A program made the position numbers and the translations under genes. A DNA stretch of 64,000 nt. Source: Flavobacterium limicola (GTDB lineage Bacteria > Bacteroidota > Bacteroidia > Flavobacteriales > Flavobacteriaceae). Within the stretch, counting starts at the first letter, position 1, and each line of letters opens with the position of its first letter. Of the stretch, positions 26,759 through 34,528 are shown one piece after another. The DNA is taken from the NCBI RefSeq assembly GCF_003634755.1, contig NZ_RBXA01000001.1:1-64000 (forward strand). Direction: 5' to 3'. The notes beneath the pieces were generated by a model. That model made no database searches, was not told where the DNA came from, and saw only the letters and a program-made list of their open reading frames with translations.

Positions 26759-27991
26759 TTACAAAATTTCAGACACATTATATCCTAACTTCTTCATATC
26801 TTCCCAAAAATCAGGATATGATTTTGAAACGACTTCCGCGTTTTCGATGATAATTGGCACTTTTATAGCTAATGGTGCAAATGCCATCGCCATACGGTGA
26901 TCGTTATAAGTAGCGATTTTTATATTAGGATTGATTTGGTTTGAAGCCAGAAGCGTTAAGCTATCATTGGTCACCGATATATTCGCTCCCAATTTTGTTA
27001 ACTCAATTCTAAGTGCTTCGAGTCGGTCCGTTTCTTTAATTTTCAAGGTATGCAAACCTGTCAGATGGCAACCAATTCCTAATCCAAGGCAAGTAACCAC
27101 AATGGTTTGGGCGATATCTGGTGTGTTATTCAATTCTAAGGTTAAATTTTCCAGTTTAAAATCAGACTGTTTTACCAGAGTCATTTTATTTCCTTCAAAA
27201 TGCGTTTCAACACCCATTTGCTTGTAGATTTCAACCAAAGCCGAATCGCCTTGCAAACTAGTTTCTGTATAACTGTTTAATGAAATGGTAGCATTTTCGG
27301 CCAAGGCAGCTAAACTAAAAAAGTATGAAGCAGAACTCCAATCGGATTCTACGGTCATTACTTTCGACGCTACTTCTTGTTTTGGATATACCGTAATCAC
27401 ACTTCCTTCGAAACTGGTTTTGATATCCAAATCATTCAACAAAGCCAATGTCATTTTGATATAAGGAACCGAAGTGATTTCGCCAACCAAAGTGATTTCG
27501 ATACCGTTTTCCAGTTTTGGCGCCACTAATAATAATGCAGAAATGTATTGACTGCTTACATTGGCATGAATATTCACTTTAGAAGCCGTAATTTTTTGTC
27601 CTTTGATTCGAATTGGCGGATATCCAATTTCTTTCTCGTAGGAAATTTTAGCCCCTAATTGCTCCAAGGCTTCCACCAAAACTTTTATGGGACGCTCCGT
27701 CATTCGTTGAGAGCCGGTCAATACTACTTCGCGACCTTCGTTTACAGCAAAATATGCCGTTAAGAAACGCATCGCCGTTCCCGCATGATGAATATCAACT
27801 ATTTCTTCGTTTCCTTTCAATGCCTTTTGCATGACTTCGCTGTCATCAGAATTGGAAGTATTGGCCAAAGTAATATTTGGAAATAAAGCTTGTAATAATA
27901 GTAGTCGGTTGGTTTCGCTTTTTGAACCAGTAATATTTAATTGTGAATTATCAATTGTGAATTGTGAATTCGTACTTAATTTTAAATTCAT
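26759..27991 (-). CDS. aroA: 3-phosphoshikimate 1-carboxyvinyltransferase (EPSP synthase)
   Basis: This 410-residue shikimate-pathway enzyme joins shikimate-3-phosphate and PEP. Active-site stretches visible are TGSKSETNRLLLLQALFP, HHAGTAMRFLTAYFA, GSQRMTERPIKVLVEALEQL, DWSSASYFFSLAA, KETDRLEALRIEL and NDHRMAMAFAPL. It is slightly short for the family. The first about 19 residues (including NSQFTIDNSQLNI) are encoded by the AATTCACAATT-type repeat common in intergenic DNA of this window. The N-terminus is therefore unlike relatives, or the true start is different; no later ATG precedes the conserved lysine. Confidence 0.92.
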   Translation of the reverse strand: MNLKLSTNSQFTIDNSQLNITGSKSETNRLLLLQALFPNITLANTSNSDDSEVMQKALKGNEEIVDIHHAGTAMRFLTAYFAVNEGREVVLTGSQRMTERPIKVLVEALEQLGAKISYEKEIGYPPIRIKGQKITASKVNIHANVSSQYISALLLVAPKLENGIEITLVGEITSVPYIKMTLALLNDLDIKTSFEGSVITVYPKQEVASKVMTVESDWSSASYFFSLAALAENATISLNSYTETSLQGDSALVEIYKQMGVETHFEGNKMTLVKQSDFKLENLTLELNNTPDIAQTIVVTCLGLGIGCHLTGLHTLKIKETDRLEALRIELTKLGANISVTNDSLTLLASNQINPNIKIATYNDHRMAMAFAPLAIKVPIIIENAEVVSKSYPDFWEDMKKLGYNVSEIL

Positions 27992-28088
27992 GTAGCTAAT
28001 TATGAGTTATGAATTATGAATTATGAGTGGTATAATTCAAGTTCGCAATTTACCACTCCACATTTATAATTCATAATTTATACTTCAC
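27988..28088. repeat. AT-rich ATGAATTATGA-type intergenic repeats
   Basis: This stretch contains GAGTTATGAATTATGAATTATGAG on one side and ATTTATAATTCATAATTTA on the other, forming loose direct and inverted repeats. Similar runs occur at 26605-26635, 28893-28920 and 49258-49290, always at gene boundaries. Confidence 0.5.
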
Positions 28089-28091
28089 AAA

Positions 28092-28418
28092 TTATTTCAG
28101 TTTTTCGTTGTTTTTGTGACGGTCTTTGTCTCTAACGGATTTCAAATCCATCTTTTTATCGAAAGCGGCTTGTAAATCGATTCCAGTTTGGTTTGCCAAA
28201 CACAATACCACAAAAACCACATCAGCTAATTCTTCGCCAAGGTCTTTATTTTTATCGCTTTCTTTTTCGGATTGCTCTCCATAGCGGCGGGCAATGATTC
28301 GGGCTACTTCCCCTACTTCTTCAGTAAGTTGCGCCATATTAGTCAATTCGTTAAAATAACGAACACCGTGTTTTTTTATCCAAGTATCAACGTCAAGTTG
28401 GGAATTTTTTAAGTTCAT
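28092..28418 (-). CDS. MazG-like nucleotide pyrophosphohydrolase
   Basis: This 108-residue all-alpha NTP pyrophosphohydrolase uses the ATG at 28418, which follows the dtd stop at 28420 by one base. The metal-binding pattern is EEVGEVARIIARRYGE (EExxE) then LGEELADVVFVVL (ExxD). It would hydrolyse non-canonical or excess nucleotides. It follows dtd in what looks like an operon of housekeeping and quality-control genes. Confidence 0.85.
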   Translation of the reverse strand: MNLKNSQLDVDTWIKKHGVRYFNELTNMAQLTEEVGEVARIIARRYGEQSEKESDKNKDLGEELADVVFVVLCLANQTGIDLQAAFDKKMDLKSVRDKDRHKNNEKLK

Positions 28419-28419
28419 T

Positions 28420-28872
28420 TTATTCTCTATTTTTACTATCAATTAGTATTGTTACTGGCCCATCATTTAACAAAAGTACTTTCATATCAGCACCAAATAT
28501 TCCAGTTTGTACTTTTTTACCCAATTCTTTTTCTAACTGAATTACAAAACTTTCATATAATGGAATGGCGATTTCTGGCTTAGAAGCTTTTATATACGAA
28601 GGTCGATTTCCTTTTTTGGTGGCGGCATGCAATGTAAATTGGCTTACTACAATGATATCGCCATCTATATCTTTGACGGATAAATTCATCACATCATTTT
28701 CATCCCCAAAAATACGGATGTTGGCTATTTTTGTAGCTAACCAATTGATATCTTCTTGATTATCTGAATCTTCAATACCAACTAAAATCAATAATCCTTT
28801 TTGGATATCGGCTACGATTTTAGTGTCTATTGTTACGGAGGCTGAGGAAACTCTTTGAATTACAACTTTCAT
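28420..28872 (-). CDS. dtd: D-aminoacyl-tRNA deacylase
   Basis: This 150-residue homodimeric enzyme removes D-amino acids (and glycine from tRNA-Ala) wrongly attached to tRNA. The N-terminal MKVVIQRVSSASVTID, the catalytic VVSQFTLHAATKKGNRPSY (about 77-95) and the cross-subunit Gly-cisPro motif LNDGPVT near the C-terminus are all present, at normal length. Confidence 0.94.
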   Translation of the reverse strand: MKVVIQRVSSASVTIDTKIVADIQKGLLILVGIEDSDNQEDINWLATKIANIRIFGDENDVMNLSVKDIDGDIIVVSQFTLHAATKKGNRPSYIKASKPEIAIPLYESFVIQLEKELGKKVQTGIFGADMKVLLLNDGPVTILIDSKNRE

Positions 28873-28920
28873 TCTGCTTTAGAAATTAGGGTTTTTCAAT
28901 TAACCATTCACAATTCACAA

Positions 28921-29898
28921 CTACTCCCTCGTTTTATCACTAATAATTCTATCCTCGTTATGAATATCAGTACGGTAATTTTCATCGTCTCCTTCCAGAA
29001 TTTTAAGGTAACTTCTGTAACGGGACCAAGCGATTTCGTCTTTTTCTAAAGCAACTTTAATAGCGCAATGCGGCTCGTCTTTATGCAAACAATTATTGAA
29101 TTTACATTGCTCTTTCAATTTGAAGAACTCAGGGAAATAGCCACTAATTTCTTCTTTTTCCATGTCTACAATTCCAAAACCTTTAATTCCTGGCGTATCA
29201 ATAATTTTAGCATCAAATGACAAATCATACATCTCAGCAAATGTTGTGGTATGCTGTCCTTGCTTGCTTGCTTCAGAAATTGTTTTTGTTTTTAAATGTA
29301 AAGAAGGTTCCATAGCATTTACCAAAGTGGATTTTCCAACACCAGAATGTCCTGAAAACATACTTACTTTACCAATCATCATTGCTTTCAATTCCTCAAT
29401 CCCTTTCATTTCAGTTGAAGAAACGCGAAGGCATTTGTATCCTATTTCCTGATACACATGCTGCATGTACAATTGTTCGTCCAATGTTGCATCGTCTAAA
29501 GTGTCAATTTTATTAAAAACAAGTATCGTTTCAATTCCGTATGCTTCGGCTGTAACCAGAAAACGGTCTATAAAATTAAAAGTGGTTGGCGGATTATTAA
29601 TCGTAACTAACAAGAAAACCCTATCAATATTAGACGCAATGATGTGCATCTGATGTGATAAATTTACTGATTTACGCACAATATAGTTCTTCCTATCGTG
29701 AATTTTATGAATAGTTCCCGTAACGGTATCAGATGTTTCTTCAAGTTCATAATCCACAACATCGCCCACAGCAATAGGATTGGTACTTTTGATTCCTTTA
29801 ATTCGGAATTTCCCTTTCATACGGCATTCGATAAAATCACCTTGTTCGGATTTTACGGTGTACCAACTTCCTGTAGATTTATATACGAGTCCTGTCAT
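28921..29898 (-). CDS. rsgA: Small ribosomal subunit biogenesis GTPase RsgA
   Basis: This 325-residue circularly permuted GTPase has an N-terminal OB fold (about 1-75). Then come G4 VFNKIDTLDD, G1 GHSGVGKSTLVNAM and G3 DTPGIKGFG in the permuted order, and a C-terminal zinc domain (CKFNNCLHKDEPHCAIK). It assists 30S subunit maturation. It leads the rsgA-dtd-mazG group, and a -7 box TATCTTTG lies at 29960-29967 upstream. Confidence 0.93.
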   Translation of the reverse strand: MTGLVYKSTGSWYTVKSEQGDFIECRMKGKFRIKGIKSTNPIAVGDVVDYELEETSDTVTGTIHKIHDRKNYIVRKSVNLSHQMHIIASNIDRVFLLVTINNPPTTFNFIDRFLVTAEAYGIETILVFNKIDTLDDATLDEQLYMQHVYQEIGYKCLRVSSTEMKGIEELKAMMIGKVSMFSGHSGVGKSTLVNAMEPSLHLKTKTISEASKQGQHTTTFAEMYDLSFDAKIIDTPGIKGFGIVDMEKEEISGYFPEFFKLKEQCKFNNCLHKDEPHCAIKVALEKDEIAWSRYRSYLKILEGDDENYRTDIHNEDRIISDKTRE

Positions 29899-29959
29899 TT
29901 AGGATTATTTGATTGAATATTAACGATTTTAGATTTCTGATTTAAAATCTAAGACTTTG

Positions 29960-30006
29960 CAAAGATAATTCTTTGTTTTAGGTTTATCCCGAAGCTTCGG
30001 GATAAA
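29960..30006 (-). promoter_or_regulatory. rsgA -7 box and upstream perfect palindrome
   Basis: TATCTTTG on the minus strand (29960-29967) matches TAnnTTTG, about 60 bases before rsgA. Just upstream, 29983-30006 is a perfect 24-base palindrome (TTTATCCCGAAG and its complement). No TTG is seen at the -33 position, so the promoter is tentative. Confidence 0.4.
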
Positions 30007-30049
30007 GTTTGAAGTTTTTCACTTTGAACAACCTTACATACAATTAAAA

Positions 30050-30090
30050 ATAAAAAATCCCCACAACTTATGACAAAAGCAGTGGGGATT
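30050..30090 (-). terminator. Intrinsic terminator of the Phe/Tyr operon
   Basis: The minus-strand stem AATCCCCAC/GTGGGGATT (30056-30064 with 30082-30090) is followed by TTTTTTA. It comes 20 bases after the stop of the DAHP synthase gene, closing the operon. Confidence 0.8.
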
Positions 30091-30109
30091 TGTTTTTTTA
30101 AAATACGGA

Positions 30110-31192
30110 CTAAGCGTTCAACACTTTTTCTTGATGACCAATGCTTTCCTGGTGAATCGCTTTGAACATCCTTAGTACAAACTCTTCGGTCAATCCTTTT
30201 TTCTCACCATCCAAAATCATTTTTCCAAGGATTTCATTCCAACGATTGTTTTGCAATACAGCAACGTTCGCGTCTTTTTTCACTTGACCTATTTCATCTG
30301 CTACTTTCATTCTTTTACCCAAAAGCTCTAACAACGTAGCATCCAAAACATCGATATTAGCTCTTAATTTTTTCATTTTATGAGTGAACTCATCCGAAAC
30401 ATCATCTAACTTTCTAACTTTTAAATCAATAAAAATTTGTTTCAAAGCATCAGGAGTTACTTGTTGTGCAGCATCACTCCAAGCATTATCAGGATCAGTA
30501 TGTGTTTCGATAATCATACCATCATAATTCAAATCTAAAGCTTCCTGCGTTACTTCAAGAATCATTTTGCGGTCTCCAGTAATATGAGACGGGTCAATGA
30601 TTAAAGGTAAATCAGGAAATTTATTTTGCAATTCAATAGCAATTTGCCATTCTGGAATGTTTCTGTATTTTGTTTTTTCGTAAGTAGAAAAACCTCTGTG
30701 AATAACACCCAATTTTTCAATTCCAGCATTGTACAAACGCTCTACACCGCCTAACCACAATGACAAATCTGGATTTACTGGGTTCTTTACCAATACAATT
30801 TTCTTAGTTCCAGCCAAAGCATCTGCAATTTCCTGCACAGCAAAAGGATTTACGGTCGTTCTAGCTCCTATCCACAATACATCAATATCATATTCCAAAG
30901 CTAATTTTACGTGAGCCGCATTTGCCACTTCCGTTCCCATTAGCAATCCGGTTTGTTCTTTAGCTTTTTTCAACCATTTCAATCCAATTTCTCCAACACC
31001 TTCAAATCCTCCCGGACGCGTTCTTGGTTTCCAGATTCCTGCTCTAAAAATACTTACATCTGAATCTTTTAATTCATGTGCAATTTTCAATACTTGTTCT
31101 TCTGTTTCAGCACTACAAGGTCCTGCTATCACTAATGGATGAGTTAAATTAAATTCATTCAACCAATTTCTCATTTCTTTCTTGTTTTCCAT
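30110..31192 (-). CDS. Bifunctional DAHP synthase / chorismate mutase (type II)
   Basis: This 360-residue fusion has a class I-beta DAHP synthase (about 1-260): GPCSAETEEQVL, RAGIWKPRTRPGGFEGVG, ETHTDPDNAWSDAAQQV. An AroQ-type chorismate mutase follows (about 270-355): KLRANIDVLDATLLELLGKR and the later Q/E-rich helix. It catalyses both the first step of the shikimate pathway and the first committed step to Phe/Tyr. It is the last gene of pheA-aminotransferase-tyrA-this gene, so the leader attenuator at 34.2 kb would also set flux into the whole pathway. Confidence 0.92.
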   Translation of the reverse strand: MENKKEMRNWLNEFNLTHPLVIAGPCSAETEEQVLKIAHELKDSDVSIFRAGIWKPRTRPGGFEGVGEIGLKWLKKAKEQTGLLMGTEVANAAHVKLALEYDIDVLWIGARTTVNPFAVQEIADALAGTKKIVLVKNPVNPDLSLWLGGVERLYNAGIEKLGVIHRGFSTYEKTKYRNIPEWQIAIELQNKFPDLPLIIDPSHITGDRKMILEVTQEALDLNYDGMIIETHTDPDNAWSDAAQQVTPDALKQIFIDLKVRKLDDVSDEFTHKMKKLRANIDVLDATLLELLGKRMKVADEIGQVKKDANVAVLQNNRWNEILGKMILDGEKKGLTEEFVLRMFKAIHQESIGHQEKVLNA

Positions 31193-31255
31193 CTTTTCTA
31201 ATTTTATTTTTTTAGTTTTTTTGTGTTGTTCATTTTTACAGTAAAATGTGACTAA

Positions 31256-32113
31256 TCACTTTTTCACGTTCATTCCGTTTAATATTTCCTTTATTTTATT
31301 GACACTTTGCATTTCATTGTAAATCGCATCGTAATCTTCCTTTTCTAATAATTCTTTAAACTTTGATAAATTCGAAATGTATTCGTCCAATGTTTTTACA
31401 ACCTGTTTTCTGTTTTGTTTAAAAATCGGTGTCCACATTGCTGGGGAACTTTTGGCTAAACGAACTGTACTTTCAAAACCGGAACCTGCCATATCAAATA
31501 TATCCTGTTCGTCTTTCTCTTTATTAATTACCGTTTTTCCCAACATAAATGCGCTGATGTGCGACAAATGCGAAACGTAAGCAATGTGTTTATCATGCGA
31601 TTTCGGATCCATATAACGGATTCTCATTCCCAACGCCGTAAAAAGCTCCAAAGCCTTTTCCTGTAGTTTGAATGTTGTTTTCTCTACCTCGCAAATAATA
31701 TTCGTTTTCCCTTGAAACAATCCTTTTATAGCTGCCGAAGGTCCTGAAAATTCCGTTCCTGCAATAGGATGCGTGGCAATAAAATTCCTCCTTTTAGGAT
31801 GGTTGGCAACCGCTTCACAAATAGGCATTTTAGTAGAACCCACTTCAAAAACAATCGTATTATCCCCAATAACATCCAAAACTTTCGGTAAAAGTAGCAA
31901 TGAGACATCCACAGGAACCGAAACAATTACAAAGTCGGCATCCACTAAATCTTCAAATGCAGCACCAGAATCCACAACTCCTAAAGCTATGGCTTCCGCC
32001 AAATGACTTTCGTTGGTATCAATTCCATAAATTTTGGCTTCCGGATGCAGCGTTTTAATGTCCAATGCCATCGAACCGCCTATTAATCCTATTCCTATTA
32101 CGTATATTTTCAT
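31256..32113 (-). CDS. tyrA: Prephenate dehydrogenase
   Basis: This 285-residue NAD-dependent enzyme of tyrosine synthesis has the nucleotide motif VIGIGLIGGSMALDI at the N-terminus. The catalytic-region ATHPIAGTEFSGPSAA contains the conserved histidine, and the helical dimer domain follows (HIAYVSHLSHISAFML). It begins three bases after the aminotransferase stop. No fused chorismate mutase or ACT domain is present; the mutase is on the next gene. Confidence 0.9.
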   Translation of the reverse strand: MKIYVIGIGLIGGSMALDIKTLHPEAKIYGIDTNESHLAEAIALGVVDSGAAFEDLVDADFVIVSVPVDVSLLLLPKVLDVIGDNTIVFEVGSTKMPICEAVANHPKRRNFIATHPIAGTEFSGPSAAIKGLFQGKTNIICEVEKTTFKLQEKALELFTALGMRIRYMDPKSHDKHIAYVSHLSHISAFMLGKTVINKEKDEQDIFDMAGSGFESTVRLAKSSPAMWTPIFKQNRKQVVKTLDEYISNLSKFKELLEKEDYDAIYNEMQSVNKIKEILNGMNVKK

Positions 32114-32116
32114 TTG

Positions 32117-33262
32117 CTAAAATCTATCAATTGCTTCTTGTACTTTTTCTTCTTTTACGCATAATGCAAATCGAATGTATCCTTCGCCGTTACTTCCAAA
32201 AATGGTTCCCGGCGTAATAAAAATTGATTTGTCATATAAAATTTCATCGATGAATTTCTCTGCTGATGTAATTCCGTCCGGCAACTTTGCCCAAACAAAT
32301 AATCCAACACCTTCTTTATACACTTTACATCCTAATTTCTCAGCGAGTTGTTCGGTAAGAATTCTGCGTTTTCTATAAATCGCATTCATCGATTCAAACC
32401 AAGTCTTGTCACTTTTTAAAGCTTCAATTGCTCCTTTTTGAATCCCGTAAAACATTCCGCTGTCCATGTTACTTTTTACTTTTAGAACAGCATCAATACA
32501 AGCTGCATTTCCTAAAACCATTCCAACTCTCCAACCCGCCATGTTAAAAGTCTTGCTCAAAGAATTCAATTCTAAAGATACGTCTTTGGCGCCCTCTACT
32601 TGTAGCAAACTCATTGGATTGTCATTCAAAACAAAACTGTACGGATTATCATTAACTAACAAAATATTATGTTTTTTGGCGAAAGCCACTAATCTTGAAA
32701 ACAACTCCAAACTTCCTCTTGCTCCTGTTGGCATGTGCGGATAACCAATCCACATTATTTTCACTTTCGATAAATCCAGTTTTTCCAAAGCTTCAAAATC
32801 CGGTTCCCAGTTATTATTTTCTTTTAAGTCATAATAAACTGGAACTGCTCCTACTAAATTCGTAACCGAAGTGTATGTTGGATATCCTGGATTTGGAATC
32901 AGCACCTGATCGCCTTCATTCAAAAAAGCCAGTGAAATATGCATAATTCCCTCTTTGGAACCCATCAAAGGCAAGATTTCGTTAGCCGGATTCAACACAA
33001 CTCCGTAATTATTTTTATAAAAATCAGCCATGCCTTGACGCAATTCCGGTAATCCTTGATAACTTTGGTATTGATGCGCATTTTCATCTTGCATTGCCAA
33101 AACTACTGCGTCAATTACTGCTTGTGACGGTTGTAAATCCGGACTTCCAATTCCCATATTAATAATTGGTTTCCCTTCAGAAGCCAGTTGTCTTACTTCT
33201 CTCAATTTTGATGAGAAATAGTATTCTTCAATTATATCGAGACGTTTCGCTGTAGTAATCAT
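32117..33262 (-). CDS. Class I/II PLP aminotransferase (probably aromatic)
   Basis: This 381-residue fold-type I aminotransferase has the PLP lysine in LNSLSKTFNMAGWRVGM (about residue 234). It also has IGYPHMPTGARG in place of the usual NPTG-type loop, and VNDNPYSF for the cofactor aspartate/tyrosine region. Placement between pheA and tyrA points to the final or penultimate transamination in Phe/Tyr synthesis. Specificity cannot be fixed by sequence. Confidence 0.85.
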   Translation of the reverse strand: MITTAKRLDIIEEYYFSSKLREVRQLASEGKPIINMGIGSPDLQPSQAVIDAVVLAMQDENAHQYQSYQGLPELRQGMADFYKNNYGVVLNPANEILPLMGSKEGIMHISLAFLNEGDQVLIPNPGYPTYTSVTNLVGAVPVYYDLKENNNWEPDFEALEKLDLSKVKIMWIGYPHMPTGARGSLELFSRLVAFAKKHNILLVNDNPYSFVLNDNPMSLLQVEGAKDVSLELNSLSKTFNMAGWRVGMVLGNAACIDAVLKVKSNMDSGMFYGIQKGAIEALKSDKTWFESMNAIYRKRRILTEQLAEKLGCKVYKEGVGLFVWAKLPDGITSAEKFIDEILYDKSIFITPGTIFGSNGEGYIRFALCVKEEKVQEAIDRF

Positions 33263-33313
33263 GTTTAAATTTTAAGATTCTTTTGACTTTGTAACTTTGT
33301 AGCTTTCGACTAA

Positions 33314-34141
33314 TTATAGTTTCGTGTTTTTATATTCACCTAACACTTTGAAATATTCCGCCATGATAATCAATAATGACTTTGCCTTTGCATAATCTTC
33401 GTATTTTTCGAAAGTTACATCAACAAAAAACGAATATTTCCAAGGTGTCTCTATTTTTGGTAACGACTGAATTTTGGTTAAATTCAATTTACAATCACTC
33501 ATTACATTTAGTACTGCAGCCAAACTACCGCGTTTGTGATCCAATTCGAATTTAATGGACGCTCTGTTTATTTCGTTTTCCGGGACAAAAGAATTGTCCT
33601 TTTTTATAATCACAAAACGCGTCATATTGTTTTTAATCGTTTGAATTTCAGGAGCCAAAATCTCTAAATCATACATTTCCGAAGCTGTTTTACTGGCAAT
33701 TGCAGCAATTCCTTTCAACTGTTTTTCCTGAATTCTACGTGCCGTTTCAGCAGTATCTTTGTCTTCAACTAATTTTATGTTTGGGTATTTTTTCAGGAAT
33801 TCCATACATTGTAAAATAGCCATAGGATGTGAATGTACTTCTTGAATATCCTCCATTTTTTGGCCTTTTAAAGCCATTAAATTTTGATGAATTCTTAAAT
33901 AATGTTCTCCTATTATGTGCAAATTATTTTTGTCAATCAATGCGTAATTTGGAATAATAGGACCCGCAATAGAATTTTCTATAGCCATAACTGCCTGATC
34001 TGATTTTCCTGAAAGCAGGTTATCTACTAATTCTTCAAAGGACAAACATTCGTCGACAATAACTGCTTGATTGAAATATTCCTGCGCCACCTGATGGTGA
34101 AAAGAACCCGTTACACCTTGTATTCCAATTATTTCATTCAT
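33314..34141 (-). CDS. pheA: Prephenate dehydratase
   Basis: This 275-residue enzyme has a periplasmic-binding-like catalytic domain (about 1-175) ending with the diagnostic NNMTRFVIIKK motif. A C-terminal ACT domain follows (about 190-275; RGSLAAVLNVMSDCKLNLTK), the site for phenylalanine feedback. The ATG at 34141 gives the family start MNEIIGIQGVTGSFHHQVA. A frame reaching 34180 would begin inside the attenuator hairpin. It is the first gene of the operon controlled by the leader at 34219-34299. Confidence 0.92.
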   Translation of the reverse strand: MNEIIGIQGVTGSFHHQVAQEYFNQAVIVDECLSFEELVDNLLSGKSDQAVMAIENSIAGPIIPNYALIDKNNLHIIGEHYLRIHQNLMALKGQKMEDIQEVHSHPMAILQCMEFLKKYPNIKLVEDKDTAETARRIQEKQLKGIAAIASKTASEMYDLEILAPEIQTIKNNMTRFVIIKKDNSFVPENEINRASIKFELDHKRGSLAAVLNVMSDCKLNLTKIQSLPKIETPWKYSFFVDVTFEKYEDYAKAKSLLIIMAEYFKVLGEYKNTKL

Positions 34142-34156
34142 TTTACACACTTTTAA

Positions 34157-34187
34157 GCAAAAAAAAATCCCGATTTTCATCGGGATT
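34157..34187 (-). terminator. Attenuator terminator in front of pheA
   Basis: The minus-strand stem AATCCCGAT/ATCGGGATT with a GAAA loop (34166-34187) is followed by nine T residues. It ends 16 bases before the pheA ATG and 32 bases after the leader peptide stop. It is therefore an intrinsic terminator inside the operon leader, not a terminator of the distant symporter gene. Confidence 0.82.
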
Positions 34188-34218
34188 GTATATTTATAGT
34201 ATCAATTTAATTTTATAA

Positions 34219-34299
34219 TCAAATAACCATACGACAATCCCTTTCAACTTTCCAGAAGAAATAATAAGAGTTGCTAAAATAAAATCGGTTACTCAACAT
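34219..34299 (-). CDS. Aromatic-rich leader peptide of the pheA operon
   Basis: This 26-codon open frame (ATG at 34299, TGA at 34219-34221) has residues 6-16 reading FYFSNSYYFFW: four Phe, three Tyr and one Trp among eleven codons. It lies between a promoter and the terminator just before pheA, exactly as pheL or trpL leader peptides do. Ribosome stalling at the Phe/Tyr codons when charged tRNA is scarce would be expected to prevent terminator formation. A second tiny frame (ATG at 34321) overlaps its start and ends at 34289-34291, and could modulate initiation. The peptide itself needs no function. Confidence 0.8.
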   Translation of the reverse strand: MLSNRFYFSNSYYFFWKVERDCRMVI

Positions 34300-34328
34300 T
34301 TTGTTGTTTTTTTGTATTCATTACTCTG

Positions 34329-34359
34329 CGAATGTATTAATTATTTCCAGCTAACCCAA
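34329..34359 (-). promoter_or_regulatory. Promoter of the pheA operon leader
   Basis: Minus-strand TTG (34357-34359), a 20-base spacer, then TACATTCG (34329-34336), one mismatch from TAnnTTTG. Transcription would begin a few bases before the first small ATG. The rest of the 34360-34528 gap up to the symporter stop holds nothing else I can name. Confidence 0.6.
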
Positions 34360-34528
34360 AAAAAAAGCTGATTTTATTGAACAAAAAGGAGATTCGCTAA
34401 AAAACTGGTTATTAATTGTGTAATACTTAAAAAAAGGCTTTTAAAATATTTTTTAATCAGCGTGACTTACAGTTTTAGAAAATTGAAACATTGTTTTTCA
34501 TAATTATAACTTTATAATCTCACTAAAA

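Noticed and set aside
27988..28088. Possible CRISPR-like direct repeats
   Set aside because: The units are short, AT-rich, irregular and without unique spacers or cas genes. They are an intergenic repeat family.
34157..34187. Reading the pheA-proximal hairpin as the terminator of the symporter gene
   Set aside because: It is about 340 bases beyond the symporter stop, directly before pheA, and preceded by a promoter and an aromatic leader peptide, so an attenuator explains it better.
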